Position numbers and translations under genes: made by a program. The notes below the pieces were generated by a model. That model ran no database searches. It was given only the letters and a program-made list of their open reading frames with translations, and was not told the origin of the DNA. This document shows positions 23,202-30,775 of a DNA stretch of 64,000 bases, piece by piece. Position 1 is the stretch's first letter. Each line of letters starts with the position of its first letter. This DNA comes from Luteipulveratus flavus (GTDB lineage: Bacteria > Actinomycetota > Actinomycetes > Actinomycetales > Dermatophilaceae), in NCBI RefSeq assembly GCF_029080175.1, contig NZ_JARFJC010000048.1. One strand, given 5' to 3'.

Positions 23202-25153
23202 CAGGACACCGCCCCGGCCGGCGCGCTCCGCCCGTCCAGCGCGGCCACGGCAGCGGCCGTCCGGGGTGTGACCACCCACTGCTCCTCGCCGACGACCTCC
23301 CGCAGGTGCGCCGTGCGGACGCCGGCGTTCTTGTACTCGGCGTAGAAGACGATGTTGAACAGCAGGTACTGCAGCCACCACAGCGGCCGCCGCTTGATCG
23401 ACGGCTCGGCGAGCAGCCAGGCGACCGCCCCCTGCAGCAGCGACTCCGAGAGCGTCATCAAGAAGGTGAGCACGACCAGGGGCGCGAACCACTGGCGCGA
23501 GTGGTGGGTGTTGAGGAGCGCGACCGCGGCGAGCGCCAGAGGTTGCAGCGAGATCCACGGGACCACCTGGGTCCAGCCGAGCAGCACGAGGACACCGACC
23601 TTCTGCCGGACGGTGAGTCGAGCGCTGCGCAGCGCAGGTCGCATCCGGACGCGGCCGACCTGGTGCCAGCCCTGGGCCCAGCGCAGCCGCTGCCGCCACA
23701 GGGCGGAGAACGACGTGGGCGCGAGCTCGGTGGACACGAGGTAGGGGTCGCTGGCGATCCGCAGCCCGAGCGCGAGCCCGCGCATGGAGGCGTCGATGTC
23801 CTCGGTGAGCATGTCGCGGCGGAAGCGCATGGCTCGCAGCGCCGAGGCGCGCCAGTACCCGTTGGAACCGCCGAAGATCCCGAACCCGTGCCAGCGGGCG
23901 CGGCCCGGGTGGGAGACGGCGTACATCGACTCGAACTCCACCGCCACCATCGCGGCCAGCCGGGACTCCTCGCCGTTGCGGACCACGCAGTGCCCCTGGA
24001 CGACGTCGTAGTCGTTGCCGACCCATCGCCAGGCCCGTTCGAACGCCCCGGGCCGCGGGTGGTGGTCGGCGTCGAACACACCGACCACGTCGCCCGTGAC
24101 GTGCGCGAGCGCGGCGTTGACGTTCTGCGCCTTGGACGTGCTGCCGTCGACCGCGAGCAGCAGCAGCCGCGGGTCCCGCCTGGCCACCTCCCGCAGCCGG
24201 GTCTCCACCGGGAGGGGCCGCGGGGTGTTGTAGGCGAGGATCACCTGCAGGTCGCCGGGGTGGTCCAGGCCGAGGAACCGCTGCACGGTCTCCTCGATCG
24301 TGTCGGCCTCGTTCGGCAGGTACGCCGCGATGATCGCGCTCGCCGCGGGGACCGGTGTGCCGACGGGCGGCGGGGGCGGGTCGTGGTGCGGGAGTGCGCG
24401 GACGACCTCGGAGAAGGCCAGCCACGCCGTCAGCAGCCCGGCGCCGACCGCGATGAGGTACGCGACGCGGGTGACGTCGAGGCCGCCCAGGTAGAGCAGC
24501 TCGTAGACCACGAACGGAACGCCCAGCGCGAGCAGGTAGGAGCAGACGACCAGGCCGGGACCACGCAGCAGGAGCGGTGTGCGCCGGGCCCGGTGGGCCG
24601 GGCCGCGCGACCCGGCTCCGGTCATCCGCGGTACGAGGTCCATGTGCCCCTGCGCCTGGAGCGCGGCGTCCAGGGCCTGGTCGAGCGCGCTGAAGCCCGG
24701 CCGGGACGAGGCGTTGGAGGCGACACCGGTGTGCGGCGAGAGGTAGAGCTGACCGTCCCCGCTGGGGAGCCCCGCCGCGGCGAGCCCGCGACTCGCCTCC
24801 TCGAGCCGGCGGGTGAGGTCCTCGGCGCTGCGGGCACGGTCGCCCGGCACGTGGACCAGCATCAGCTCGGGGTCCTGCCAGGCCAGGGTGACGTCGGCGT
24901 CCACGTCGCGCAGCAGCTCGGTGACGACCCGGTGGCGGATCGAGTCCCAGACCGGCTGCGGCAGCTCCTCGTGCAGCGTCGTCAGCTCGGGGACCCGGAC
25001 GGCAGCGACCAGTGCCCGCGGGTCGGAGGCCGACCGGAGCAGCTGCTCGCCCAGCTGTTCCGGGGAGAGCTCGTCGCGTCGCCGTACGCCGGGGACGAGG
25101 CGGTGACCGGCACCGACGTCGAGGGCCGGCACGGGCTCGAGCAGATCCGTCAA
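23201..25153 (-). CDS. membrane family-2 glycosyltransferase with degenerate GGDEF-like N-terminal domain
   Basis: A processive GT2 synthase, 650 aa. Residues ~48-176 have a GGDEF-domain layout (conserved-looking strand AVRV, VVTELLRDVDADVTLAW, LYLSPHTGVAS, FSALDQALDAALQAQ), but WQDPE (92-96) stands where GGDEF should be, so diguanylate cyclase activity is not expected. Two helices (200-222, 229-248) precede the GT domain (270-500), which has DAD 361-363, TED 450-452 and QRLRW 488-492. More helices follow (from ~515). The TTG start is chosen because AGGAGA lies 6 nt before it; an upstream frame to 25330 lacks a ribosome site. The 294-nt gap to the Fur gene holds AACGGCCGTT near 25220 but no clear promoter. 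Confidence 0.87.
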   Translation of the reverse strand: MTDLLEPVPALDVGAGHRLVPGVRRRDELSPEQLGEQLLRSASDPRALVAAVRVPELTTLHEELPQPVWDSIRHRVVTELLRDVDADVTLAWQDPELMLVHVPGDRARSAEDLTRRLEEASRGLAAAGLPSGDGQLYLSPHTGVASNASSRPGFSALDQALDAALQAQGHMDLVPRMTGAGSRGPAHRARRTPLLLRGPGLVVCSYLLALGVPFVVYELLYLGGLDVTRVAYLIAVGAGLLTAWLAFSEVVRALPHHDPPPPPVGTPVPAASAIIAAYLPNEADTIEETVQRFLGLDHPGDLQVILAYNTPRPLPVETRLREVARRDPRLLLLAVDGSTSKAQNVNAALAHVTGDVVGVFDADHHPRPGAFERAWRWVGNDYDVVQGHCVVRNGEESRLAAMVAVEFESMYAVSHPGRARWHGFGIFGGSNGYWRASALRAMRFRRDMLTEDIDASMRGLALGLRIASDPYLVSTELAPTSFSALWRQRLRWAQGWHQVGRVRMRPALRSARLTVRQKVGVLVLLGWTQVVPWISLQPLALAAVALLNTHHSRQWFAPLVVLTFLMTLSESLLQGAVAWLLAEPSIKRRPLWWLQYLLFNIVFYAEYKNAGVRTAHLREVVGEEQWVVTPRTAAAVAALDGRSAPAGAVS

Positions 25154-25447
25154 GGTATGTCTCCTGGTCGGCTCGGGACGGCCGGTGGTGACCCGCCGCT
25201 GGACGATTCCGGCCACGTTAACGGCCGTTCTTCCGGCCCGATCCGCGTCAGTGGCCGCCCGCGTCTGGGCTTCGCCCGGGTTTGTCCAAGCGGTCGTAAA
25301 GTTGGGCTGCGTCACGGGAGGAATGCCCAATTTCCCCGGCTTTCAGAGAGATTCAGATCACAGCCCGGATCTGCCGCCGGCGATGCCGTCCCCGGTCGAC
25401 GGGTCGGTTTTCTTGACTCGTTCCAGACTGCGTGGTGGGGTGGAGGC

Positions 25448-25903
25448 GTGGCCGACGACGACGTGACCGAGCTCCTGCGCCGGTCCTCGCTGCGCGTGAC
25501 CGCGCCCCGGGTCGCCGTCCTGTCCGAGCTGCAGGGACGACCGCACTCCGACGTCGAGACGATCTCCACCGCCGTACGCGCGCGGCTGGGGTCGGTCTCC
25601 ACGCAGGCGGTCTACGACGTCCTGCGCGCCCTCGCCGACGCCGGGCTGGTCCGGCGGATCGAGCCGGCAGGTCATCCCGCCCGGTACGAGACCCGGGTCG
25701 CGGACAACCACCACCATGTCGTGTGCCGCCGGTGCGGCGCGGTCGATGACGTCGACTGCGCGATCGGATCGGCACCATGCCTCGATGCCTCCTCACCCAA
25801 CGGTTTCACCGTCGACGAGGCCGAGGTCATCTACTGGGGCGTGTGTCCCCAGTGCCAGGAGCGGCCCGGGACCAGCCGGGCCGACACCACGAAGGAGAGA
25901 TGA
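25448..25903 (+). CDS. Fur-family regulator of catalase (CatR/FurA-like)
   Basis: A 151-aa metal-dependent repressor. It has a winged helix (LRVTAPRVAVLSELQGRPH, VSTQAVYDVLRALADAGLVRR), the His cluster NHHH at 87-90, and two Cys pairs (C93xxC96, C133xxC136) that should hold structural zinc. The GTG start has GGAGG just before it; a TTGACT at ~25413 may be a -35. It overlaps the catalase gene by one base, so the pair is an operon, and CatR-type Fur proteins repress adjacent catalase genes until oxidised. Confidence 0.9.
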   Translation: MADDDVTELLRRSSLRVTAPRVAVLSELQGRPHSDVETISTAVRARLGSVSTQAVYDVLRALADAGLVRRIEPAGHPARYETRVADNHHHVVCRRCGAVDDVDCAIGSAPCLDASSPNGFTVDEAEVIYWGVCPQCQERPGTSRADTTKER

Positions 25904-27489
25904 TGGCCGACCGTACGTCCGACGCTTCCTCCATCCAGCAGGCGCCCTCGCGTGAGGCCGAGCTCGGTTCGCACACGGAGACCGGTTCGCCGGCTCCGAG
26001 CGACCGCAACAGCCTCACCGTCGGGCCGGACGGTCCGATCCTGCTGCACGACGTGCACTTCCTGAACCAGATGGCGCACTTCAACCGCGAGCGCGTGCCC
26101 GAGCGCAACGTGCACGCGAAGGGCTCCGGTGCCTTCGGTGTCTTCGAGACCACCGAGGACGTCAGCAAGTACACCAAGGCGGCGCTCTTCCAGAAGGGTG
26201 CACGCACCGAGATGCTCGCCCGCTTCTCGACCGTCGCCGGCGAGCAGGGCTCGCCCGACACCTGGCGGGACCCGCGCGGCTTCGCGCTGAAGTTCTACAC
26301 GACCGAGGGCAACTACGACCTGGTCGGCAACAACACCCCGGTCTTCTTCGTGCGCGACACGATGAAGTTCCCGCACTTCATCCGCAGCCAGAAGCGGCGC
26401 GGCGGCTCGGGGCTGCGGGACAACCACATGCAGTGGGACTTCTGGAGCCTCAACCCCGAGTCGGCGCACCAGGTCACGTACCTGATGGGCGACCGCGGCA
26501 TCCCGAAGACGTTCCGCCACATGAACGGCTACGGCTCGCACACGTACATGTGGATCAACGAAGCCGGCGAGAAGTTCTGGGTGAAGTACCACTTCCACAG
26601 CGACCAGGGCGTCGAGGGCCTGACCGGCGAGGAGGCCATTCGCGTCGCCGGCGAGGACGCCGACCACCACCGGCGCGACCTGCACGACGCGATCGAGAAG
26701 GGTGACTTCCCGTCCTGGACGCTCTCGGTCCAGGTCATGCCCTACGAGGACGCGAAGACCTACCGGTTCAACCCGTTCGACCTGACCAAGATCTGGTCGC
26801 ACGAGGACTACCCGCTGATCAAGGTCGGCACGATGACCCTGAATCGCAACCCGGAGAACTTCTTCGCCGAGATCGAGCAGGCGGCGTTCGAGCCGTCGGC
26901 GCTCGTGCCGGGCATCGGCTTCTCCCCCGACAAGATGCTGCTGGGGCGGGCGTTCGCGTACGCCGACACCCACCGCTACCGCATCGGGCCGAACTACCTT
27001 CAGCTGCCGGTGAACCGTCCCCGGGTGGAGGGGCTGAACACCTACACCCAGGACGGCCCCATGGCGTACGACCACCGCGCGGACGCGCCGGTCTACGCGC
27101 CGAACTCCGAGGGCCGCGGCTACGCCGACCAGGTGGGCGAGGCCGAGGAGTCGTGGGAGTCCGACGGCGTGATGGTGCGCCAGGCCTACACGCTGCGTCA
27201 GGACGACGACGACTTCGGCCAGGCGGGCACCCTGGTGCGTGAGGTCTGGAACGACCAGCAGCGCGAGGAGTTCGTCAAGACCGTCGCCGGGCACCTGCTC
27301 GGTGGCGTGAAGTCGCCGGTCCTGGAGCGGGCGTTCGACTACTGGAAGAACGTCGACGCCGAGACCGGCAAGAAGATCGAGGAGCTCGTCCGCGCCGACA
27401 GCGGCGGGGCCAACCCCGGCGGCGAGGCCGACGACGCCAAGGTCGTCAAGGAGCCGATCGTCGAGACGGTGACCAACGCCCGCAGCTAG
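25903..27489 (+). CDS. katA: monofunctional heme catalase
   Basis: Disproportionates hydrogen peroxide. 528 aa. The catalytic His is in NVHAKGSGAFG. RFSTVAGEQGSPDTWRDPRG and the Asn of YDLVGNNTPVFF follow, and the heme-ligand Tyr is in LLGRAFAYADTHRYRIG. ATG 25903 is preferred to the adjacent in-frame ATG 25900 because GAAGGAG is then 5 nt away. Translation is coupled to the Fur-like regulator. A strong terminator follows. Cytoplasmic, as no signal peptide is present. Confidence 0.97.
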   Translation: MADRTSDASSIQQAPSREAELGSHTETGSPAPSDRNSLTVGPDGPILLHDVHFLNQMAHFNRERVPERNVHAKGSGAFGVFETTEDVSKYTKAALFQKGARTEMLARFSTVAGEQGSPDTWRDPRGFALKFYTTEGNYDLVGNNTPVFFVRDTMKFPHFIRSQKRRGGSGLRDNHMQWDFWSLNPESAHQVTYLMGDRGIPKTFRHMNGYGSHTYMWINEAGEKFWVKYHFHSDQGVEGLTGEEAIRVAGEDADHHRRDLHDAIEKGDFPSWTLSVQVMPYEDAKTYRFNPFDLTKIWSHEDYPLIKVGTMTLNRNPENFFAEIEQAAFEPSALVPGIGFSPDKMLLGRAFAYADTHRYRIGPNYLQLPVNRPRVEGLNTYTQDGPMAYDHRADAPVYAPNSEGRGYADQVGEAEESWESDGVMVRQAYTLRQDDDDFGQAGTLVREVWNDQQREEFVKTVAGHLLGGVKSPVLERAFDYWKNVDAETGKKIEELVRADSGGANPGGEADDAKVVKEPIVETVTNARS

Positions 27490-27504
27490 CGGGTCCCGCG
27501 AGGA

Positions 27505-27544
27505 CGAAGGGGTACGCCGACCCGCCGGTCGGCGTACCCCTTCG
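27505..27544 (+). terminator. katA terminator
   Basis: A perfect 17-bp stem, 27505-27521 with 27528-27544 (arms start CGAAGGGG and end CCCCTTCG), with a CCGCCG loop, 15 nt past the katA stop. No U-tract. Confidence 0.8.
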
Positions 27545-27606
27545 CCGTGCCCGAAGCGGCACACTGGCCGTGCGCGGCCGTGGGTGCGGCGCGGAAGGGG
27601 CGGCTC

Positions 27607-27999
27607 GTGCGGATCATCGACCTGTCGGCTCTCCCCTCGAGGGAGATCGACGACTTCGGCAGCGCCGGCTTCCGGATCGCCGGCGTGGGACACCTTCGGC
27701 AGGCGCAGATCGCCCTGCTGACCCTGGCGCCGGGAGGGTCGGTCGGTCGCCATCCGGCCGTCGGGGACCAGCTGCTCGTGCCGCTGCGCGGCTCGGCGAC
27801 CGTGTCCGGCTCGGACGACGCGCCGGCGCCGCTCTTGGGGGGTGCGGCGGTGCTCTGGACCGACGGTGAGGAGCACGAGACCCGCGCGGCGCAGGAGGGG
27901 CTCGTGGCGCTGGTGGTCGAGGGCGTGCTCGACCCTGCTCCCGGCCTGCGGAGCACGGTCGACGAGGTCGGGCGCGAATCCTCCGAGGCGGGGAATTAA
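27607..27999 (+). CDS. small cupin-domain protein
   Basis: A 130-aa protein starting at GTG 27607 with GGAAGGGG upstream. It has the single-domain beta-barrel pattern LTLAPGGSVGRHPAVGDQLLVPLRGSATV, then AVLWTDGEEHET. This is the cupin G(X)nH...E layout with poorly conserved metal ligands. No enzymatic role can be assigned. It stands alone between the katA terminator and a palindrome directly after its stop. Confidence 0.65.
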   Translation: MRIIDLSALPSREIDDFGSAGFRIAGVGHLRQAQIALLTLAPGGSVGRHPAVGDQLLVPLRGSATVSGSDDAPAPLLGGAAVLWTDGEEHETRAAQEGLVALVVEGVLDPAPGLRSTVDEVGRESSEAGN

Positions 28000-28000
28000 T

Positions 28001-28015
28001 CGGAGGGGGCCTCCG
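28001..28015 (+). promoter_or_regulatory. palindrome CGGAGG-GGG-CCTCCG
   Basis: A perfect 6-bp inverted repeat one base after the cupin stop and 79 nt before a small open frame. It resembles operators of TetR-type repressors (CGGAGGnnnCCTCCGTT). It could also serve as a weak terminator. No TetR gene is in the window. Confidence 0.4.
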
Positions 28016-28093
28016 TTAGCACTGGTGACCCCCTGGCCATCCGTGCTGCTCGACCCTCATCCGGGCGGGCAGCACCGCAGACGGGAGACTCTC

Positions 28094-28228
28094 ATGGCTC
28101 GTTCCTCCGCCGTCGTCACCGCGACGACCCAGCACCTGCTCCGCCGCCGCCAGCGCTTCGTGCTCGGCGACCAGCCCACCGGCCGCCCGGTCGCGGCCCC
28201 GAAGCCCGCCGGCGCGCCGGTACGGTGA
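28094..28228 (+). CDS. hypothetical 44-aa basic protein
   Basis: A small open frame with ATG preceded by GGGAGA at good spacing. The product is basic and Arg/Pro-rich (HLLRRRQRFVLGDQPTGRP). Its TGA overlaps a GTG of the next gene as GTGA, which suggests translational coupling. Not recognised; no domain. It may instead be leader sequence of the downstream gene. Confidence 0.4.
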   Translation: MARSSAVVTATTQHLLRRRQRFVLGDQPTGRPVAAPKPAGAPVR

Positions 28229-28233
28229 GCGGC

Positions 28234-28881
28234 ATGGCACGCATCGCCCTCATCGGCGGCCACGGCAAGGTCGCCCTGCTCACCGCTCCCCTGCTGGTCG
28301 AGGCCGGCCACACGGTCGACGCGATCGTCCGCAACCCCGACCACGCCTCGGACGTGGAGGCCGCCGACGCCACCGCCGTCGTCGCCGACGTCGAGCAGCT
28401 CGACGAGGCCGGCACCGAGGACCTCCTGAACGGGTACGACACCGTCGTCTGGTCCGCCGGAGCGGGCGGTGGCGACCCCGAGCGCACGTACGCGGTCGAC
28501 CGCGACGCCGCGATCCGCACGATGGACGCCGCCGCGAAGGTCGGCGCACGCCGGTACGTGATGGTGTCCTACTTCGGCGCGGGCCCCGATCACGGTGTGC
28601 CGCAGGACAGCTCGTTCCACGCGTACGCCGAGGCCAAGACGGCGGCGGACGCGCACCTGGAGTCGACCGACCTGGACTGGACGATCCTGCGTCCGAGCGG
28701 GCTGACCGACGACCCGGCGACCGGGGCGATCAGCGTCGGAGCCGACCAGGACGCCTCCCAGGTCTCACGCGCCGACGTCGCGGCGGCGATCGCGGCCGTG
28801 GTCGGGCGGCCCGAGTCGGCTCGGCACGTGTACGAGTTCAACAAGGGCTCCACCCCGGTCGCGCAGGCGTTCACGGCGTAG
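28234..28881 (+). CDS. NAD(P)-binding atypical SDR / NmrA-like protein
   Basis: A 215-aa Rossmann protein. The nucleotide motif is IALIGGHGKVALLTAPLL, so GxxGxxG is modified to GGHGKVA. Asp-rich VVADVEQLDE, the adjacent-strand VVWSAGAGGG and the YAEAK sequence in place of YxxxK follow. It resembles short proteins used as NAD(P)H sensors or sugar-nucleotide epimerase relatives. ATG 28234 is chosen because it directly begins the beta strand; the GTG at 28225 overlapping the preceding stop is possible. Substrate unknown. Confidence 0.8.
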   Translation: MARIALIGGHGKVALLTAPLLVEAGHTVDAIVRNPDHASDVEAADATAVVADVEQLDEAGTEDLLNGYDTVVWSAGAGGGDPERTYAVDRDAAIRTMDAAAKVGARRYVMVSYFGAGPDHGVPQDSSFHAYAEAKTAADAHLESTDLDWTILRPSGLTDDPATGAISVGADQDASQVSRADVAAAIAAVVGRPESARHVYEFNKGSTPVAQAFTA

Positions 28882-28894
28882 CCCCAGCTGCCAC

Positions 28895-28931
28895 CGACAT
28901 GGCCCCGGACCGTAGGTTCGGGGCCATGTCG
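28895..28931 (+). repeat. 13-bp perfect inverted repeat spanning the DUF952 start codon
   Basis: CGACATGGCCCCG (28895-28907) pairs with CGGGGCCATGTCG (28919-28931) across 11 nt. The right arm contains the ATG of the next gene, and the loop contains its presumed -10. It could terminate the upstream SDR-like gene, or act as a DNA operator over the promoter. Confidence 0.6.
28913..28918 (+). promoter_or_regulatory. -10 element of leaderless DUF952 gene
   Basis: TAGGTT ends 7 nt before ATG 28926, within the loop of the inverted repeat. Confidence 0.5.
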
Positions 28932-29261
28932 CGTATCTACCACCTGGCCGAGCCGCAGGACTGGGACGCCGCTCGAGCCGCCGGCGCGTACGAGATCTCC
29001 ACGCGCGGGCGCACGCTCGCCCAGGAGGGCTTCATCCACGCCTCCGAGGACACCCAGTGGCAGACGGTGCGCTCCCGCTTCTACGCCGACGTCGAAGGCC
29101 CGCTCCTGCTGCTGGAGATCGACACCGACCGGCTGACCGCTCCCCTGGTCCGGGAGCCGGCCGCGGACGCCGGCGGCGAGCTGTTCCCGCACATCCACGG
29201 TCCGTTGAACACCGATGCCGTGGTCGCGGTCCACCCGCTGGAGCCCCCGCACGGCGCGTAG
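28926..29261 (+). CDS. DUF952 family protein
   Basis: A 111-aa protein matching the DUF952 pattern: RIYHLAEPQDWDAARAAGAY at the start, GFIHASEDTQWQTVRSRFY in the middle, LLLLEIDTDRL and FPHIHGPLNTDAVVAV near the end. The family is structurally related to ADP-ribosyl-transfer folds but has no settled function. A single gene with its own presumed leaderless promoter, convergent with xylB, whose stop is 29 nt away. Confidence 0.85.
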   Translation: MSRIYHLAEPQDWDAARAAGAYEISTRGRTLAQEGFIHASEDTQWQTVRSRFYADVEGPLLLLEIDTDRLTAPLVREPAADAGGELFPHIHGPLNTDAVVAVHPLEPPHGA

Positions 29262-29290
29262 GGCTGCCCCGACCCCTCGTGCGGGCTCCG

Positions 29291-30718
29291 TCAGCGCTCG
29301 CCGTACAGGCCGCGCTGCAGGTCGGCGTACCGGGACCGCACGTGCTCGTCCTGCTCCAGGTCCGCGCGTCCGCTCGGCGGCTCGAGCTCGGTCTCGAGGG
29401 AGACGTCCCAGCGCGGCGGCTTCTCGCCGCCGGTGAGGACCCAGGCCGCCTGTCGAGCGGCCCCGACTCCGACGTACTCCCCCGGGGTCGGCACCACCAC
29501 CGGCGCACCGAGCACGCGGGGCGCGACCTCACGCACCGCCGCCGACTGCGACGCGCCGCCGATCATGAGCACGCGCTCGACGTGAGTTCCCCTCTCCCGC
29601 AGCGCATCCACGCTGTTCGCCAGGTTGCACAGCATGCCCTCGACGCACGCGCGGGCGAGGTTCTCCGGCGTGGCGTTCGCCCGGGTCAGCCCGCCCAGGG
29701 TGCCGGTGGCGTCCGGCAGGTTGGGCGTCCGCTCGCCGTCCAGGTACGGCAGCAGGCTGAGCCCGTCGGCGCCCGGCTCGGCCGCCAGCGCCAGCCGGTC
29801 GAGACCGGCCAGGTCCGTGCCCAGCAGGTGCGCACCCGCCGTCAGCACGCGCGCGGCGTTGAGGGTGCACGCCAGCGGCAGGTGCCCGCCGGTCGCGCTC
29901 GCGAAGCCCGCGACGTACCCGTCGGCGTCGCCGACCGCGGCGTCGTGCTCGGCGAACACCGCGCCGCTGGTGCCGAGCGAGACCACCACGTCGCCGGGCC
30001 GCAGGCCCAGCCCGAGAGCGGCGCCCATGTTGTCGCCCGTCCCCGGACCGACCACCATCCCGGAGTCGGTGACTCCCGCACGCTCCGCGGGTCTGAGGAC
30101 GCGCGGCACCTCGACCGCGCGGCCGAGCGCGCGCTCCATCAGGTCCAGCCGGTAGTCGTCGGTCAGCGCCGACCAGTAGCAGGTACCCGAGGCGTCGCCG
30201 CGGTCGGTCGTCCAGCCTCCGAACCCGCCCGCCTGCTGCAGGATCCGACCGGTCAGCCAGTCGTGGGGCAGCACCACGGTGTGCGTGCGGCGGGCGTTGG
30301 CGGCCTCGTGCTCGGCCAGCCAGCGCAGCTTGGTGACGGTGAAGCTCGCGACCGGCACGCAGTCCACCGCGTCGACCCAGGCCTGCGCGCCACCGAGCTC
30401 GGACACCAGGTCGCGCGCTGCATCGGCTGAGCGGGTGTCGTTCCACAGCAGCGCATCTCGTACGAGTGCGTTGTCCTCGTCGAGCGTGACCATGCCGTGC
30501 TGCTGACCGCCGACCGCGATCGCCTCGACGTCGTCGAGCAGGCCGTCGGCCGTCGCCTCGGTGTAGGCGGTCCACCAGTGGTCGGCACTCACCTCGGTGC
30601 CGTCGGGGTGCGCGGCTCGACCCATGCGCACCACCGCACCGGAGTCCGCGTCGCACACCACGACCTTGCACGACTGGGTCGACGAGTCGACCCCGGCCAC
30701 CAGACGTCGCTGTCCCAT
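29291..30718 (-). CDS. xylB: xylulokinase (FGGY carbohydrate kinase)
   Basis: Phosphorylates D-xylulose with ATP, feeding the pentose phosphate pathway. 475 aa: N-terminal VAGVDSSTQSCKVVV phosphate loop, GGQQHGMVTLD with the catalytic-domain start, PGTGDNMGAALGLGL and C-terminal MIGGASQSAAVREVAPRVLG. Start 30718 (MGQRR) is preferred: CAGGAT lies 7 nt upstream and the family begins here; an in-frame ATG at 30727 is the alternative. It is the last gene of the polyol operon, 57 nt after the dehydrogenase. Confidence 0.93.
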   Translation of the reverse strand: MGQRRLVAGVDSSTQSCKVVVCDADSGAVVRMGRAAHPDGTEVSADHWWTAYTEATADGLLDDVEAIAVGGQQHGMVTLDEDNALVRDALLWNDTRSADAARDLVSELGGAQAWVDAVDCVPVASFTVTKLRWLAEHEAANARRTHTVVLPHDWLTGRILQQAGGFGGWTTDRGDASGTCYWSALTDDYRLDLMERALGRAVEVPRVLRPAERAGVTDSGMVVGPGTGDNMGAALGLGLRPGDVVVSLGTSGAVFAEHDAAVGDADGYVAGFASATGGHLPLACTLNAARVLTAGAHLLGTDLAGLDRLALAAEPGADGLSLLPYLDGERTPNLPDATGTLGGLTRANATPENLARACVEGMLCNLANSVDALRERGTHVERVLMIGGASQSAAVREVAPRVLGAPVVVPTPGEYVGVGAARQAAWVLTGGEKPPRWDVSLETELEPPSGRADLEQDEHVRSRYADLQRGLYGER

Positions 30719-30775
30719 GACTCCCATCCTGGTCCAGACCCGCTCAGCGTGCCGGGACGTACGCCGTCGGCACCG

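Noticed and set aside
25154..25330. A 59-residue N-terminal extension of the glycosyltransferase.
   Set aside because: No ribosome site at 25330, while TTG 25153 has AGGAGA at correct spacing; the extension is compositionally odd.
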